A stretch of 64,000 nucleotides of DNA, taken from positions 35,353,504-35,417,503 of the forward strand of contig OZ037765.1 of the NCBI GenBank assembly GCA_964035545.1, in the 5' to 3' direction. This DNA comes from Bugula neritina (lineage: Eukaryota > Bryozoa > Gymnolaemata > Cheilostomatida > Bugulidae). The number at the start of each line of letters is the position of its first letter. The first letter of the stretch is position 1. Shown piece by piece: positions 56,101 through 58,331 of the stretch. The translations under genes and the position numbers were made by a program. The notes under the pieces are model-generated. The model was not told the DNA's origin, did no database searches, and worked only from the letters and a program-made list of their open reading frames with translations.

Positions 56101-58331
56101 CAGACTTTGGAATGCCTCTGGATAAGTCGGGGATTTCCTTTGACAGATCCTCCCACATCATGTGAGGTTCTACTCTTGCTTTGTACTGTTACTCTCGTAT
56201 GTCCATGTGACTAGCTGTCTTTATACATACTGTATGTGTAACTAGTAACTCTACACCTACAGGGAGAAGTGGTTCCACATAACCAGGGTCTACCTGGTGC
56301 TCGAGCATGACCCCAAACACCCTGAGATGCTGAACATCCCCAACACCCACGACAAGTACCACTCCCTACAGTGTAGACAGGCTGCACAGGCTCTCACCAA
56401 CAACCTGAGGGAGTGGAGTGACTTTGAACTGCTAGAGAGTAGTCACTATGTCAAGTACATCCACAGGTATCTCACCTTGACCCTACCTTTGCTTGCATGT
56501 GTCTCCATGGTTACAGTATTGTATCTCCATGGTTACAGTGTTGTATATCTCATTGGTTACAGTATTGTAGCTTTATGGTTACAGTGTTGTATATCTCCGT
56601 GGTTACAGTATTGTATATCTCATTGGTTACAGTATTATATCTCTATGGTTACAGTATTGTATATCTCCTTGGTTACAGTATTATATCTCTATGGTTGCAG
56701 TATTGTATATCTCCGTGGTTGCAGTATTGTATCTCTATGGTTACGTGTTGCTAGGCAGGACAACGACACGACCCCCATCAGTGGATATCACGCTGAGAAT
56801 TGGTGCTCCTTCTGCATGATAATACTGAACATTAAGGGAGCCTGTGTAACTCTCCGTCTTACGTTCCTGGGAGGGACGGATAGCATCTACAGAACAAGGG
56901 TATGAGAGAACTGAGGCTACACTCTACGCTATATACTACCTTATACTACCTTATACTACTATATACTATACTGTATACTATATACTACCTTATACTACTA
57001 TATACTGTATACTATATACTACTCTATACTATATACTGTATACTGCTATCTACTCTCAGCTCATCAACGAGTTAAAGGAAGTCCTGCAGAGTCTCCACTT
57101 CCAGAAGCGGCCGGAGAAGCAGACCAAGTCTGGCGTCAGCTACTCGGCCGTCAAGGTAGACCGAGCTGCCCGGGGATCGGGACCCTCTGGACACGTCCCT
57201 CCTCTGGAGAGGAACTGGGAGGACAGGCAGTGCTGTATCCTCATGTCCAAACCTCTAGACAGAGTGCTCATCAGGTACGAGCAGGTGCCCAAGTCTCTGC
57301 GTACAGTAGACAGGATCACCCAGGACATCTCCCCCATGCAGGGGGTTCCTTCTCGTCTCGCCAACTACCTCTACCACAGGAGGTGGATCTGGTACCTCCA
57401 CCCCTCCAACGAGAACGTGAACTTTGAACCCCTAGACTTCAAGTCTATTGGCTACATCCTCAACATCATCTCAAAGTGAGTGACAATCTCTACCTGCATG
57501 TCTGTCCACTCAGTTCCACCACTCAGACTACGTGTTGTGTCTCACCACTCAGACTACGTGTTGTGTCCCACCACTCAGACTACGTATTGAGTCATAATTC
57601 TCTTTCCTGTTTAGGCTCCGCCTCCAGGAGGGTTTTCACTTCTCACACACCAACTCGGGGATTGTTTCAATGATACTGGAAGTTGACATGACGGTAAGTC
57701 ACAGTCTATATCCTGTTAAAGTACTCAGTCTATATCTAGTTAGAGTACTCAGTCTACATCTAGTTAGAGTACTCAGTCTATATCTAGTTAGAGTACTCAG
57801 TCTACATCTAGCTAGAGTACTCAGTCTACATCTAGTTAGAGTACTCAGTCTATATCTAGTTAGAGTACTCAGTCTGTATCTAGTTAGAGTACTCTTGTAC
57901 TGATTAAGTGAGGAGGGAGTTGTCCTCTTTCTGTAGAATATTCCGGATGAAGACTCCCCCATCCCCAAGGAGGACGAAGAGTCCCTCTCATGTCTCGTCC
58001 AGTACGTCACGTTTCCTCCGCAGAGAAAACTCAAAGTTCACGACAGGTTTGTTTCTGTGCAGTTCTAATAGCTGAGTAGGTATATAGTCTGTCTGTCTGT
58101 CTGTGTGTCTGTCTGCGTGTCTTGTATACACGTAGTATCTCTTTCTCTCTCAGTCTGCCCGCCTCCAGTGTCAGCGACAACGACGTAGACGATGACGCTG
58201 CCGACATCACTTCCTCTGAGCTCTACATGGTCACCGAGGTGTGGATTGAGCCCCAACACGGCTACGTCGCTAACAACCCCCCTGAACGCTGCCACTACAA
58301 CCGCTGTCGCTTCTACGAGTGGCCGGAACAG
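29150..58331 (+). CDS. Szt2: SZT2 (KICSTOR subunit), 5' part, interrupted intronically by a Polinton
   Basis: Twenty-one exons join in frame to 983 codons: 29150-29194, 29274-29393, 48270-48308 (tentative), 48365-48544, 48787-48864, 49039-49134, 49369-49491, 50913-51093, 51810-52030, 52139-52242, 52367-52494, 54741-54834, 55008-55151, 55291-55440, 56048-56161, 56263-56466, 56755-56899, 57060-57475, 57615-57693, 57937-58046, 58154-58331. Recognisable SZT2 landmarks are FLLMTKEHRIS near the start, VITDG, IATATFGAY, RFWKSIER, LIRYEQVP, NYLYHRRWIW, EGFHFSH and VTEVWIEPQHGYV. In vertebrates SZT2 links KICSTOR to GATOR1 at the lysosome and represses mTORC1 when amino acids are low. The family is over 3000 residues, so most of the 3' part lies beyond the window or after a very long intron. 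The start at 29150 is the first ATG in frame with good similarity. Confidence 0.9.
33109..33212. mobile_element. Solo 104-bp Polinton terminus with flanking GTGATA
   Basis: The segment is identical over 104 bp to the outer end of the Polinton left TIR (33529-33632). It is flanked on both sides by GTGATA (33103-33108 and 33213-33218), the same hexamer as the Polinton target duplication. It carries no gene. The copies start 420 bp apart, with closely matching satellite on the left of each. Confidence 0.9.
33523..33528. repeat. Polinton target-site duplication, left copy
   Basis: GTGATA, matching 48089-48094. The satellite unit begins with the same hexamer. Confidence 0.9.
33529..33632. other. 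Hairpin-forming palindromic terminus (left)
   Basis: The arms AGTAGTAGTAGGTGGATG and GTCCTGGCTCACTCTTCT pair with their complements at the other side of the segment, leaving one extra G and a 31-nt centre. The centre contains a second stem, CGAGTC-TTC-GACTCG. The right end 47985-48088 is the same in inverse. Confidence 0.9.
33529..34024 (+). repeat. Polinton left terminal inverted repeat
   Basis: Inverted copy of 47594-48088. The outer 104 bp is a near-palindrome. The inner 200 bp codes for the last 64 residues of the fibre-like gene 33823-34599. Homology ends just after AAAGCATTAATAAT. Confidence 0.95.
33823..34599 (-). CDS. Fibre-like repeat protein, phage tail-fibre type
   Basis: 258 residues. 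The N-terminus MSVYKFGG is shared with the neighbouring 162-aa protein. Residues 26-60 (TGTLDMGENKI ... DVATKKYVDD) look like the collar motif common in bacteriophage tail fibres. From residue 71 come about 4.5 repeats of some 40 residues, each of the form LTVST-x-GN-x(3)-S-x-LSVSD...NINNFA (starts near 71, 111, 151, 192, 233). This suggests a trimeric beta-rich shaft. Its start overlaps the stop of the upstream gene (ATGA). Residues 195-258 lie in the left TIR. Role as attachment fibre is inference. Confidence 0.75.
   Translation of the reverse strand: MSVYKFGGSEKTKIDTKKFVLINGSSTLTGTLDMGENKISRVINPADDQDVATKKYVDDTSMPKILHPINQLTISTDDGRVIDSDLKVDDVVTKTNISNYAVPLIRDPSEKLTVSTNTGNIVDSNLSVSDVVTTSNINNFAINKIQPANEKLTVSTTSGNVADSSLSVSDIITTSNINNFAMNKIQPIIGGKLLMLSSDGNIVETGINISDLITINNINNYAIPKLQEAVGNKLVISTNDGGITESTESLPTFPSYDV
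34596..35084 (-). CDS. Fibre-head-like protein, paralogue of the right-end genes
   Basis: 162 residues, beginning MSVYKFGES and ending LKLYYNYK. It is homologous to the genes at 46541 and 47065: shared blocks are VDKPIE, LYWKDK-x-LTL, RKPNDI and ALPFELV-x-LKLYYNYK. No known enzyme motif is visible; a jelly-roll or knob-like beta fold is plausible. Only 3 nt separate it from the ATPase stop, and its stop overlaps the next start. The start is TAAATG. Confidence 0.75.
   Translation of the reverse strand: MSVYKFGESLAKAKKENYIERVVTKNNDVFIQSFSTTINIGMLLGYIVDKPIELKYALLEFQHLPANNNNPLYWKDKNLTLIIGDVNNPLEHNTKEYIIQGGVARVKIPMLEYIESDKNIGLVLHCSNNYTSRKPNDITINDNAPIALPFELVSLKLYYNYK
35088..35846 (-). CDS. DNA packaging ATPase (FtsK/HerA-like, A32-type)
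   Basis: 252 residues. Walker A is GKSGCGKT at residues 30-37 and Walker B NLIIFDDL at about 136-143. A conserved YLSQNYFKLPRNTIRENANF block follows (167-186), typical of Polinton and adenovirus-like packaging ATPases, with the Gln probably a sensor residue. In the family it pumps DNA into a preformed capsid. The gene is divergent from the integrase gene, with only 12 bp between start codons. Confidence 0.9.
   Translation of the reverse strand: MEIENLSWKNEINRNNNPLLPKSIRGLIVGKSGCGKTTLLCNLLLQPNWLDYDKLMIYGKSLSQPEYINMRKAFERKLTKEEILNFFKNSDAIINSGININRVLKNSRGNGNIDAEFIESSDDVYDPSELDASNKNLIIFDDLMLEKQKTCESYYVRGRHNNVDCFYLSQNYFKLPRNTIRENANFICLFPQDGKNLNHIYQDHVNGDLTLNEFKNFCYKGWQKPHGFITLDLSSSKNNGRYRHGLDEFYIP
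35844..35861. promoter_or_regulatory. 18-bp perfect palindrome holding both divergent start codons
   Basis: CATTTATTATAATAAATG is its own reverse complement. It contains the ATPase ATG on the minus strand and the integrase ATG on the plus strand, each as TAAATG with a TATAAT core. No room remains for a conventional upstream promoter that does not lie in the opposite gene. Confidence 0.85.
35859..37223 (+). CDS. Zinc-ribbon / PLA2 / integrase / chromodomain fusion
   Basis: 454 residues in one frame. Residues 1-40 hold Cys-x2-Cys-type pairs (YCCKC ... CGQCGC), a zinc ribbon. Residues 54-125 resemble the parvovirus VP1-type phospholipase A2: calcium loop FLGPGT (65-70) and catalytic HDVCY (99-103). 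Residues 170-330 form a retroviral-type integrase core with D188 (AADLVD), D248 (WVDKG) and E277 (VVERWNRT). The C-terminus (about 415-454, ending WLGYPDSQNSWVNL) is a chromodomain. The integrase inserts the element; PLA2 could help a particle leave endosomes. D248-E277 spacing is 28 residues, shorter than the usual D-D-35-E. Confidence 0.85.
   Translation: MYCCKCKTKTKTLNYEKRVSKNNRLMGYGNCGQCGCKKTTFVGSGLANNLINNLPFELHYPGHNFLGPGTKLNKRLNDDMTPKEWSKPVDRDDAIAMRHDVCYALNKDTKTRNEICDKNMLDELKAIPNPTPAEQRHSRFASAIIGAKKRLGWGWTNELAEELHKPVQKKFRKRRVWVSGIDNIWAADLVDMTEFAKFNNGYKYLLTVIDVFSKYGWIIPLKNKTGKATALALKTILTRRKPQHLWVDKGKEFYNKDVKSLIDLYSTENEEKSSVVERWNRTMKERMFKYFSANNTYKYIDVLKDLVKRYNETKHSSIGMTPIEASDPSNENKVRVKLYPNLPAPSKPKFVIGDRVRIPRKKRTFEKGYTVRWTEEVFTISKILYTNPITYKLTDSGGEEIQGSFYEQELQKTKQEMYRIERVIKKKGKKALVKWLGYPDSQNSWVNLNVLERL
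37224..37400 (+). repeat. Tandem hairpin repeats between integrase and the next gene
   Basis: GTGGACACTAGACACAAA units grade into a 31-bp unit centred on hairpins such as GGACACAAA-TGTG-TTTGTGTCC (37294-37315, 37325-37346, 37356-37377). It is the longest non-coding stretch in the rightward gene series. It could be a terminator or processing element for the integrase mRNA, or an expression boundary. Confidence 0.85.
37410..38216 (+). CDS. Conserved Polinton protein of unknown function
   Basis: 268 residues. The N-terminal 50 residues are highly charged and probably helical. The middle (about 95-160: GAYNVKWDGNRHVIG ... TRGLLSLLTRK) resembles an uncharacterised domain that recurs in animal Polinton-associated ORFs (from memory, needs a profile search). 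The C-terminus (about 205-268) is helical. No catalytic motif is visible. It is first in the capsid gene series, so a virion role is likely but unproven. It ends 3 bp before the next ATG. Confidence 0.7.
   Translation: MSYLKIHDPIKRDKTVQDFISRKNKLKENFKRERERELNAAIAQEKYFEPVIASQAQTTDALKQLLTLPNYNVQPAITDGVINLDEFTQNALAGLEPGAYNVKWDGNRHVIGTKPISFNDGKIIFDNEEYLATRGLLSLLTRKTPIGYDDNDLANYANILDNSGAIYQSKHGPIDKNSEKWKNIVRPIWEQLYPQRAKLADSKKAKRQVGDGVVYLSSDPNALVERLELLISSAKAGNTGVRNEIVSILDELLRMKIITRDYYKSILV
38220..38531 (+). CDS. pVI-like small virion protein (membrane-active candidate)
   Basis: 103 residues. YAGGGIFDTIRNVVTKI (14-30) looks like an amphipathic helix after a Gly-rich site. A Lys/Arg-rich region follows (KKRRQKK near 60-66). 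Near the end is LEGS-G (94-98), fitting the adenain consensus (M/I/L)-x-G-x before Gly, with only GQAIAY after it. Size, composition and a cleavable C-terminus resemble adenovirus protein VI, which breaches endosomes and whose tail activates the protease. It precedes the major capsid gene. Homology is inferred from these features, not shown. Confidence 0.6.
   Translation: MYVYDKRQRLQKHYAGGGIFDTIRNVVTKIASNSSVRELGKKAIAKAGTAAGEKIVNAIKKRRQKKLNAKSQAILQKLNQTKNILNNNNISNILEGSGQAIAY
38553..39827 (+). CDS. Major capsid protein, double jelly-roll type
   Basis: 424 residues. The sequence is beta-rich throughout, with conserved blocks of Polinton capsid proteins such as YLIIEGRL, MAYLFKSIRYQLDG and a C-terminal region with DLYALFVIDVS. 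It lacks signal peptide or membrane segment. In this family two jelly-roll domains per subunit form trimeric capsomers. The preceding pVI-like and following penton-like genes fit a morphogenesis block. Its TAA directly abuts the next ATG in the sequence TATATAAATG. Confidence 0.85.
   Translation: MDSLNITQKIVLDTSVERDQVHEYEPVTGTNLNTPSEIRIVINQQDLYVQPSKSYLIIEGRLTKADGTAYADADLVTLTNNGMAYLFKSIRYQLDGHDLEYINNPGHASTMMGLLTYPDDYGKSRGLNQLWSKDTTATAAAANLGFNARQIYIIQKPDPKGTFSIKVDLRHLFGFADDYEKVLYGIKHQLTLVRDTNDNAIYRANGVDAGKITLDKVSWWMPHVTPSFEMKHKLYKIIESKAQLPLIYRSRWCDSIAVPQTTNFTWRLGSRGDTEKPKYIIIGFQTGKNESQTTNPAVFDHVNVKSIYAMLNSERYPEVDYDIDFAKMKFSRVYGDASKFCGEYYGINELIAYSNVLPSEYKDLYALFVIDVSKQSEALKSSVADIQLRVQFSQNVPADTQAYALILSDKIMSLSSDGNNLKVI
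39828..40586 (+). CDS. Penton-like minor capsid protein (single jelly-roll)
   Basis: 252 residues, beta-rich. It lies immediately after the major capsid gene, where Polintons carry the minor capsid (penton) gene. Features: an early YEMCLISLDTFYSFPNI block, DGGTTWHLVSLPVGVYELD near residues 65-83, and a C-terminus ending SIRFHLREV. In the family it forms the vertex to which fibres attach. Identification rests on position, size and general character. Confidence 0.7.
   Translation: MDNRILREIADNTASKQTMTIGVTDTKTRIITQLNPPIELNKNKKYEMCLISLDTFYSFPNISTDRNSYRWSKDGGTTWHLVSLPVGVYELDQLEEAIQDEIVKEGGNRNGITLQANKVTFRIILKLKPNYQIDFNVENSLRDVLGFDAAIYNQPYIEATNIVNILNINAIHVQVDCINGSYIDGTYKPVIYSFFPSVSPGYKIIEKPHNLIYLPVHVKYIKTLTVTVTDQKGNLLDLSGEQLSIRFHLREV
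40599..41168 (+). CDS. pX-like core precursor with four predicted adenain sites
   Basis: 189 residues. A hydrophobic Gly/Ala-rich segment (GGFLGALLGIATRVIPTLLK, 79-98, continuing to about 112) resembles the adenovirus core-peptide precursor. Four sites fit the adenain rules: MSGG-F (77-81), IKGK-G (117-121), MKGN-G (152-156), IKGE-G (166-170). The last three each begin a product with Gly-Leu-(Tyr/Ile)-Leu. The element encodes its own adenain-like protease at 46127. A virion precursor role is inference. Confidence 0.7.
   Translation: MGYCEIIGNVPQAQKQKIMNAYRSGKGCVIKLPLESGNDKLVVTKTQNDNILKALNANKKNITLEMSPSLVKTNASMSGGFLGALLGIATRVIPTLLKTIIPGVLSGAASAGVERAIKGKGLYLKKGGCVCSVEPNSNGSITLKPVASSNLMKGNGLYLKQGSSYIKGEGLILGPNSPFKNIPLLGMLL
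41166..41190 (+). promoter_or_regulatory. TATATAAATG start element, first copy of a 24-bp block
   Basis: Right after the TAG stop of the pX-like gene the sequence runs TTAAAGAAAACATATATAAA then TG, ending at the next ATG. The same 24 bases recur at 41578-41601. Confidence 0.7.
41188..41580 (+). CDS. Polinton protein of unknown function, Lys/Tyr-rich
   Basis: 130 residues. I do not recognise the family. It shows periodic ITYK / IIYK / TIYK motifs (residues near 5, 40, 65, 85), suggesting repeated beta-hairpins, and a charged C-terminal helix (YAEDEIEKRRNDAL). It starts at TATATAAATG and ends directly at the second copy of the 24-bp block. Confidence 0.65.
   Translation: MSTVITYKSLDGTPITETIYKNNDCEKRVYEGGDIKERIIYKNFNILKEMTNSSNECGLLEEITYNNKKEIIYKENDGKIKIKTIYKTKEIIQELNVGLMNYAAARIPSFFTKLKYAEDEIEKRRNDALH
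41578..41602 (+). promoter_or_regulatory. Orphan second copy of the start element, ATG lost
   Basis: The block repeats the 24 bases of 41166-41189 but ends TATATAAATA instead of TATATAAATG. Only 56 bp follow before the end of a convergent gene, so no gene is served by it. Confidence 0.75.
41659..42129 (-). CDS. Two-pass membrane protein with coiled coil, unknown function
   Basis: 156 residues on the minus strand, opposite to its neighbours. Residues 5-30 form a likely coiled coil (KLELLNDEIIKLENEYEQKL). Two hydrophobic segments follow at about 37-59 and 66-81, then helical charged sequence to the C-terminus. It starts with the element's usual TATATAAATG (in reverse). The layout of helix plus two membrane spans is like small accessory membrane proteins; no family is assigned. 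A palindromic stretch (near 41635-41660) at its 3' end may be a terminator. Confidence 0.7.
   Translation of the reverse strand: MDFRREKLELLNDEIIKLENEYEQKLNRFNWLSKSLKIISGLCGTTNLICGVIITALINANVTKQTLLPLSIIVSIMSVITTSQDTKLIKSTLMYLDIYTFIKDSKLEINSMLSKFLSDSYIDEGEYDAITEKYKNINSVIVDKKSDIIIARNNVC
42172..42399 (+). CDS. Small Polinton protein of unknown function
   Basis: 75 residues from MDLTVELLDKL; an upstream in-frame ATG at 42142 would add ten hydrophobic residues but overlaps the promoter of the divergent gene. The product is helical and Lys/Arg-rich (RTRKQIPN). It is the only Polinton gene whose start context is not TAAATG (here TAATATG). It could be DNA-binding; this is not established. Confidence 0.5.
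   Translation: MDLTVELLDKLIAKAEQKKYTPLLEYLYIPVINNISLKEINFRTRKQIPNINRYFYIKSNLKREAYKLKEENRDV
42408..42438 (+). terminator. Stem-loop upstream of PolB
   Basis: TATTATTACTTA and TAAGTAATAATA are perfect 12-bp arms around a 7-nt loop, in the gap between the small gene and PolB. It may end the upstream transcript or act as a regulatory element. Confidence 0.6.
42478..46134 (+). CDS. Protein-primed family B DNA polymerase (pPolB)
   Basis: 1218 residues. A SAP-like helix-extended-helix lies at about 4-37. A Cys/His finger lies near 365-390 (CVNCMNSF ... HQDWC). The 3'-5' exonuclease has ADFEC (D423/E425), HNLSGYDAHL (D571) and YMKVD (Y723/D727). Polymerase motif A is YLDANNLYG (D823), B KLMNNSVFGK (961-970), C FTDTDS (D1061/D1063). 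All catalytic residues are present. A region near 258-345 with CFMWAIL and NHYTYI is typical of Polinton PolBs and may be a degenerate peptidase-like domain (uncertain). In the family it copies linear DNA from a terminal protein. Start TATATAAATG; the end overlaps the protease start. Confidence 0.97.
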   Translation: MEFNTKITVKALKALAKERGLKRYSRLKKAELIRLLSPMDEPVPNIGQAPLIPTPVKKIMREIFTQTTRNIKKWVIKPITKIINPIKDKIMALYNQPKLKEQAANGWFQTYEIKGLPGYDIDSFCKLVKLNVLELLKPTIKAKIFLYCEVKKHNISTGEIIIETMPFTSNVEIILSSTNVDEIYDEIIERIKENFASLNAKGSSWTFKAIKKMEININKYQPLNGSSWIDLPKEIKLKKAVINPKNKDDKCFMWAILMGVYPVNKNVERISNYKEHINKLSWEGVEFPATKESIDAFEKVNSSIGINVFMWDNKTINLWRKTSSQNKIINLLYITDGKKNHYTYIKNLNKLLGSQINKRVNAKHICVNCMNSFRSNESLKKHQDWCLKNDSVTTTFPKLEDKIKFQSSHYCRGMRVPFVIYADFECFTKPIQGCNPNFKESYTNQYQQHEPSGFGYYIVSVTGECNYRSYTKETEDEDIGEQFIRLLELDIKNIYKKHKFAKTMRIMTSEQKSFELAENCYICEEKLSNDRVRDHCHLTGDYRGAAHKNCNLNYKIPKFYPVFIHNLSGYDAHLFIKNLGGEPSCIPNTEEKYISFSKKLLVDEFTNKEGEKIKVTREIRFLDSYKFMSSSLASLVANLKRDDFKHLSEYYKEKQLDLVLRKGVFPYDYFNNLSVLNETSLPPKEKFYSSLTEQNISEEDYIHAQKVWQEFNMRTFKEYHNLYMKVDVLHLADVFENFRNVCLKYYKLDPAWYYTAPSLSWDAMLKTTELKLDPITDVNQLLFFEKAIRGGVSMISHRHAKANNKYMENYNASEPSSYITYLDANNLYGWAMSKNLPTGNFKWMTEKQCKNLEKNLNFPPSFLEVDLEYSKKLHDSHKDYPFCPERLTINKVEKLVPNLNNKKNYIIHYEALKQCLMYGLKLTKIHRGITFNESNKLKKYIKLNTELRTLARSDFEKDFFKLMNNSVFGKTMEDIRNRVNVKLVTSESEAKKFTNQPNFKSFTIFSENLIAVHMNVTKLKFDKPVYLGAAILDISKTLMYDFHYEYIKHKYNNKAQLLFTDTDSLMYHVQTEDFYKDILPDIENKFDTSNYPKNHKSGIPTGKNKKVIGKFKDEAGGKQITEFVGLRAKLYSYKMDDIEEKKCKGINKTTRDNRITFDDYKECLLTRRNQFRTMNVLRSHKHTMYAETINKVALSAEDDKRNILEDGITTVPYGYIND
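46127..46540 (+). CDS. Adenain-like cysteine protease
   Basis: 137 residues. Catalytic candidates are H63 (GTHWVAWY), D78 (YYFDSFG), Q104 (ERVQEFG) and C111 (VICGHLC), in the His-acid-Gln-Cys order of adenovirus-type proteases. It is shorter than adenovirus adenain but normal for Polintons. It probably matures virion precursors, and matching cleavage sites occur in the pX-like and pVI-like proteins. Its ATG lies inside the last codons of PolB, and its TAA abuts the next ATG. Confidence 0.92.
   Translation: MIKIKNIKLPNKALSNIELEFTIKKLKIPFFRGVFSRNDLPDKPRKKECGILNLDDLMGNGTHWVAWYKNGNKKYYFDSFGLHPPLEIMKYLKPPIFYNTERVQEFGTVICGHLCLYWLKEMSKHESPQLIINKLLI
46541..47068 (+). CDS. Fibre-head-like protein, right end, copy 1
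   Basis: 175 residues, start MSSVYIFGNS, end LVKLYYNYK. It is a paralogue of the left-end gene 34596-35084 and the next gene. Shared blocks are VDEPIEI, LYWTDKRIGL, PSHKPSDVIL and ALPFHYV. It ends with the same junction, TATAATTATAAATGA, as the left-end paralogue, overlapping the following start. No enzymatic motif. Confidence 0.75.
   Translation: MSSVYIFGNSAKATIINEKPYITNIVIPSEFIYYDGSSSGFGGTLIKDFLVDEPIEITNILVQFYGEQAHNTKELYWTDKRIGLQVRNSAEIFGVSDENTFYDISGSEHNLPFSEISVNKVIEANKNFSISIALSKTYPSHKPSDVILTDTPASEITAAALPFHYVLVKLYYNYK
47065..47586 (+). CDS. Fibre-head-like protein, right end, copy 2
   Basis: 173 residues, start MNIYKFSK, end LKLYYNSLTN. Closest to the preceding gene (LYWTDKKLGLHIRNS, PSHKPNDVIL), a tandem duplicate with considerable divergence. 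It stops just before the right TIR (47594). The usual YYNYK end is replaced by YYNSLTN. Confidence 0.75.
   Translation: MNIYKFSKVNITTNKAYITSIIPKREFYYYEDINSFTVDLINDYLVNKSIEITHALIQFYNESSPNNKTKDLYWTDKKLGLHIRNSVNPFDESKENIFYTISGAEHNVPYSKININKIVNANNNFSFTIALSSDYPSHKPNDVILVNTPSEDATNALPFDYVYLKLYYNSLTN
47594..48088 (-). repeat. Polinton right terminal inverted repeat
   Basis: Inverted copy of 33529-34024. Two differences were found by eye (right-end T at the partners of 33633 and 33970). It ends CCTACTACTACT at 48088, followed by the target duplication. Confidence 0.95.
47600..47794 (+). pseudogene. Fibre C-terminal fragment (TIR copy)
   Basis: 64 codons identical to residues 195-258 of the left-end fibre-like protein. 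It lacks the 5' part and the TAAATG start context, and its first ATG is an internal Met codon of the parent. It is present because the inverted repeat reaches into the gene. One synonymous difference (TCA for TCG). Confidence 0.85.
48089..48268. repeat. 34-bp satellite, right of Polinton, with target duplication
   Basis: GTGATA (48089-48094) is the right target duplication and also begins the first of about five satellite units. The last unit is cut short and ends GTGATAG, which forms the acceptor of the tentative microexon at 48270. Confidence 0.95.
48270..48308 (+). other. Tentative 39-nt SZT2 microexon
   Basis: Between GTGATAG and GTAGAG lie 39 nt that read SGTSVFWEETDLT in phase 0 on both sides, compatible with the exons at 29274-29393 and 48365-48544. 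Skipping it also keeps the frame. Confidence 0.45.
48535..48771 (+). repeat. 20-bp minisatellite made of the exon-4 donor site
   Basis: Unit TATATCAAGTGTAAGTATAG, about 12 copies. The exon ends CATATCAAGT and its donor is GTAAGTATAC, so each unit repeats the last exon bases plus donor. Confidence 0.95.
48903..48990 (+). mobile_element. tRNA-like SINE fragment
   Basis: GCGTGGTCTAGGGGACTAAG (A-box type) and GGTTCAAATCC (B-box) are spaced as in a tRNA, inside an SZT2 intron. No intact cloverleaf is seen. Confidence 0.55.
49150..49374 (+). repeat. 16-bp minisatellite made of an SZT2 acceptor site
   Basis: Unit GTACTGTGTATTGTAG, about 14 copies. The exon starting at 49369 opens GTACTG after TATTGTAG, so each unit repeats the acceptor and the first six exon bases. 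Confidence 0.92.
49680..49950. repeat. Pyrimidine-rich 32-bp-type minisatellite
   Basis: CTCACTTCTCCCCTTACCC units in the intron before the exon at 50913. Confidence 0.9.
49951..50515. other. SZT2 intron 7, unique part
   Basis: No gene or element recognised. Confidence 0.6.
50516..50905. repeat. 31-bp-type minisatellite upstream of an SZT2 acceptor
   Basis: CATGTGACCTCTGTCTGT / CATGTGACATCTG units. The acceptor tract GTCTGCGCTGTCTGTAG (50896-50912) resembles the unit. Confidence 0.93.
51430..51775. repeat. CACT tetranucleotide array
   Basis: CTCACTCACT tract, about 345 bp, before the acceptor at 51809. Confidence 0.95.
52678..52699. repeat. (CTG)n microsatellite
   Basis: About seven TGC/CTG units in an SZT2 intron. 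Confidence 0.9.
52876..52995. repeat. 29-bp minisatellite with GAGCATGCTC palindrome
   Basis: Four copies of a unit holding CCACTGAGCATGCTCTGTGA; the unit centre is a perfect 10-bp palindrome. Confidence 0.9.
53218..54345. repeat. 15-bp minisatellite grading into 9-bp repeats
   Basis: About 65 copies of CTCTCTACCTGTATA, followed from 54200 by TGTATACTC. All three forward frames are open for hundreds of codons; these are repeat artefacts. Confidence 0.97.
54352..54440 (+). mobile_element. tRNA-like SINE fragment (weak)
   Basis: GTGGTCTAGTGATGAGACC resembles the A-box of the other two SINE-like pieces; the B-box (GGGTTGGTATCCC) is degenerate. Confidence 0.4.
54840..54985 (+). repeat. 21-bp minisatellite next to a donor
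   Basis: ATACTATACTGTCTCTATTAT units, about six, starting within 10 bp of the donor at 54835. Confidence 0.9.
55404..56020 (+). repeat. 49-bp minisatellite containing exon end plus donor
   Basis: About 12 copies of a unit with 34-36 exon bases (AGTGACAGGGCACCTGAGAT ... AGTCACAG) and the donor GTATGACACAG. The first copy is the real exon end (donor at 55441). A TAG in the intronic part and the 49-bp period mean that using a later donor would break the frame. Confidence 0.97.
56500..56745 (+). repeat. 22-25-bp minisatellite in SZT2 intron
   Basis: CTCCATGGTTACAGTATTGTA units (about ten) fill the intron between exons 56263-56466 and 56755-56899. Confidence 0.92.
56930..57050. repeat. TATACTACCTTATACTAC tract
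   Basis: Short irregular repeat filling the intron before the exon at 57060. Confidence 0.85.
57700..57895 (+). repeat. 24-bp minisatellite next to a donor
   Basis: AGTCTATATCTAGTTAGAGT-type units, about eight, starting about 10 bp after the donor GTAAGTCACAGTCTATA at 57694. Confidence 0.9.
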
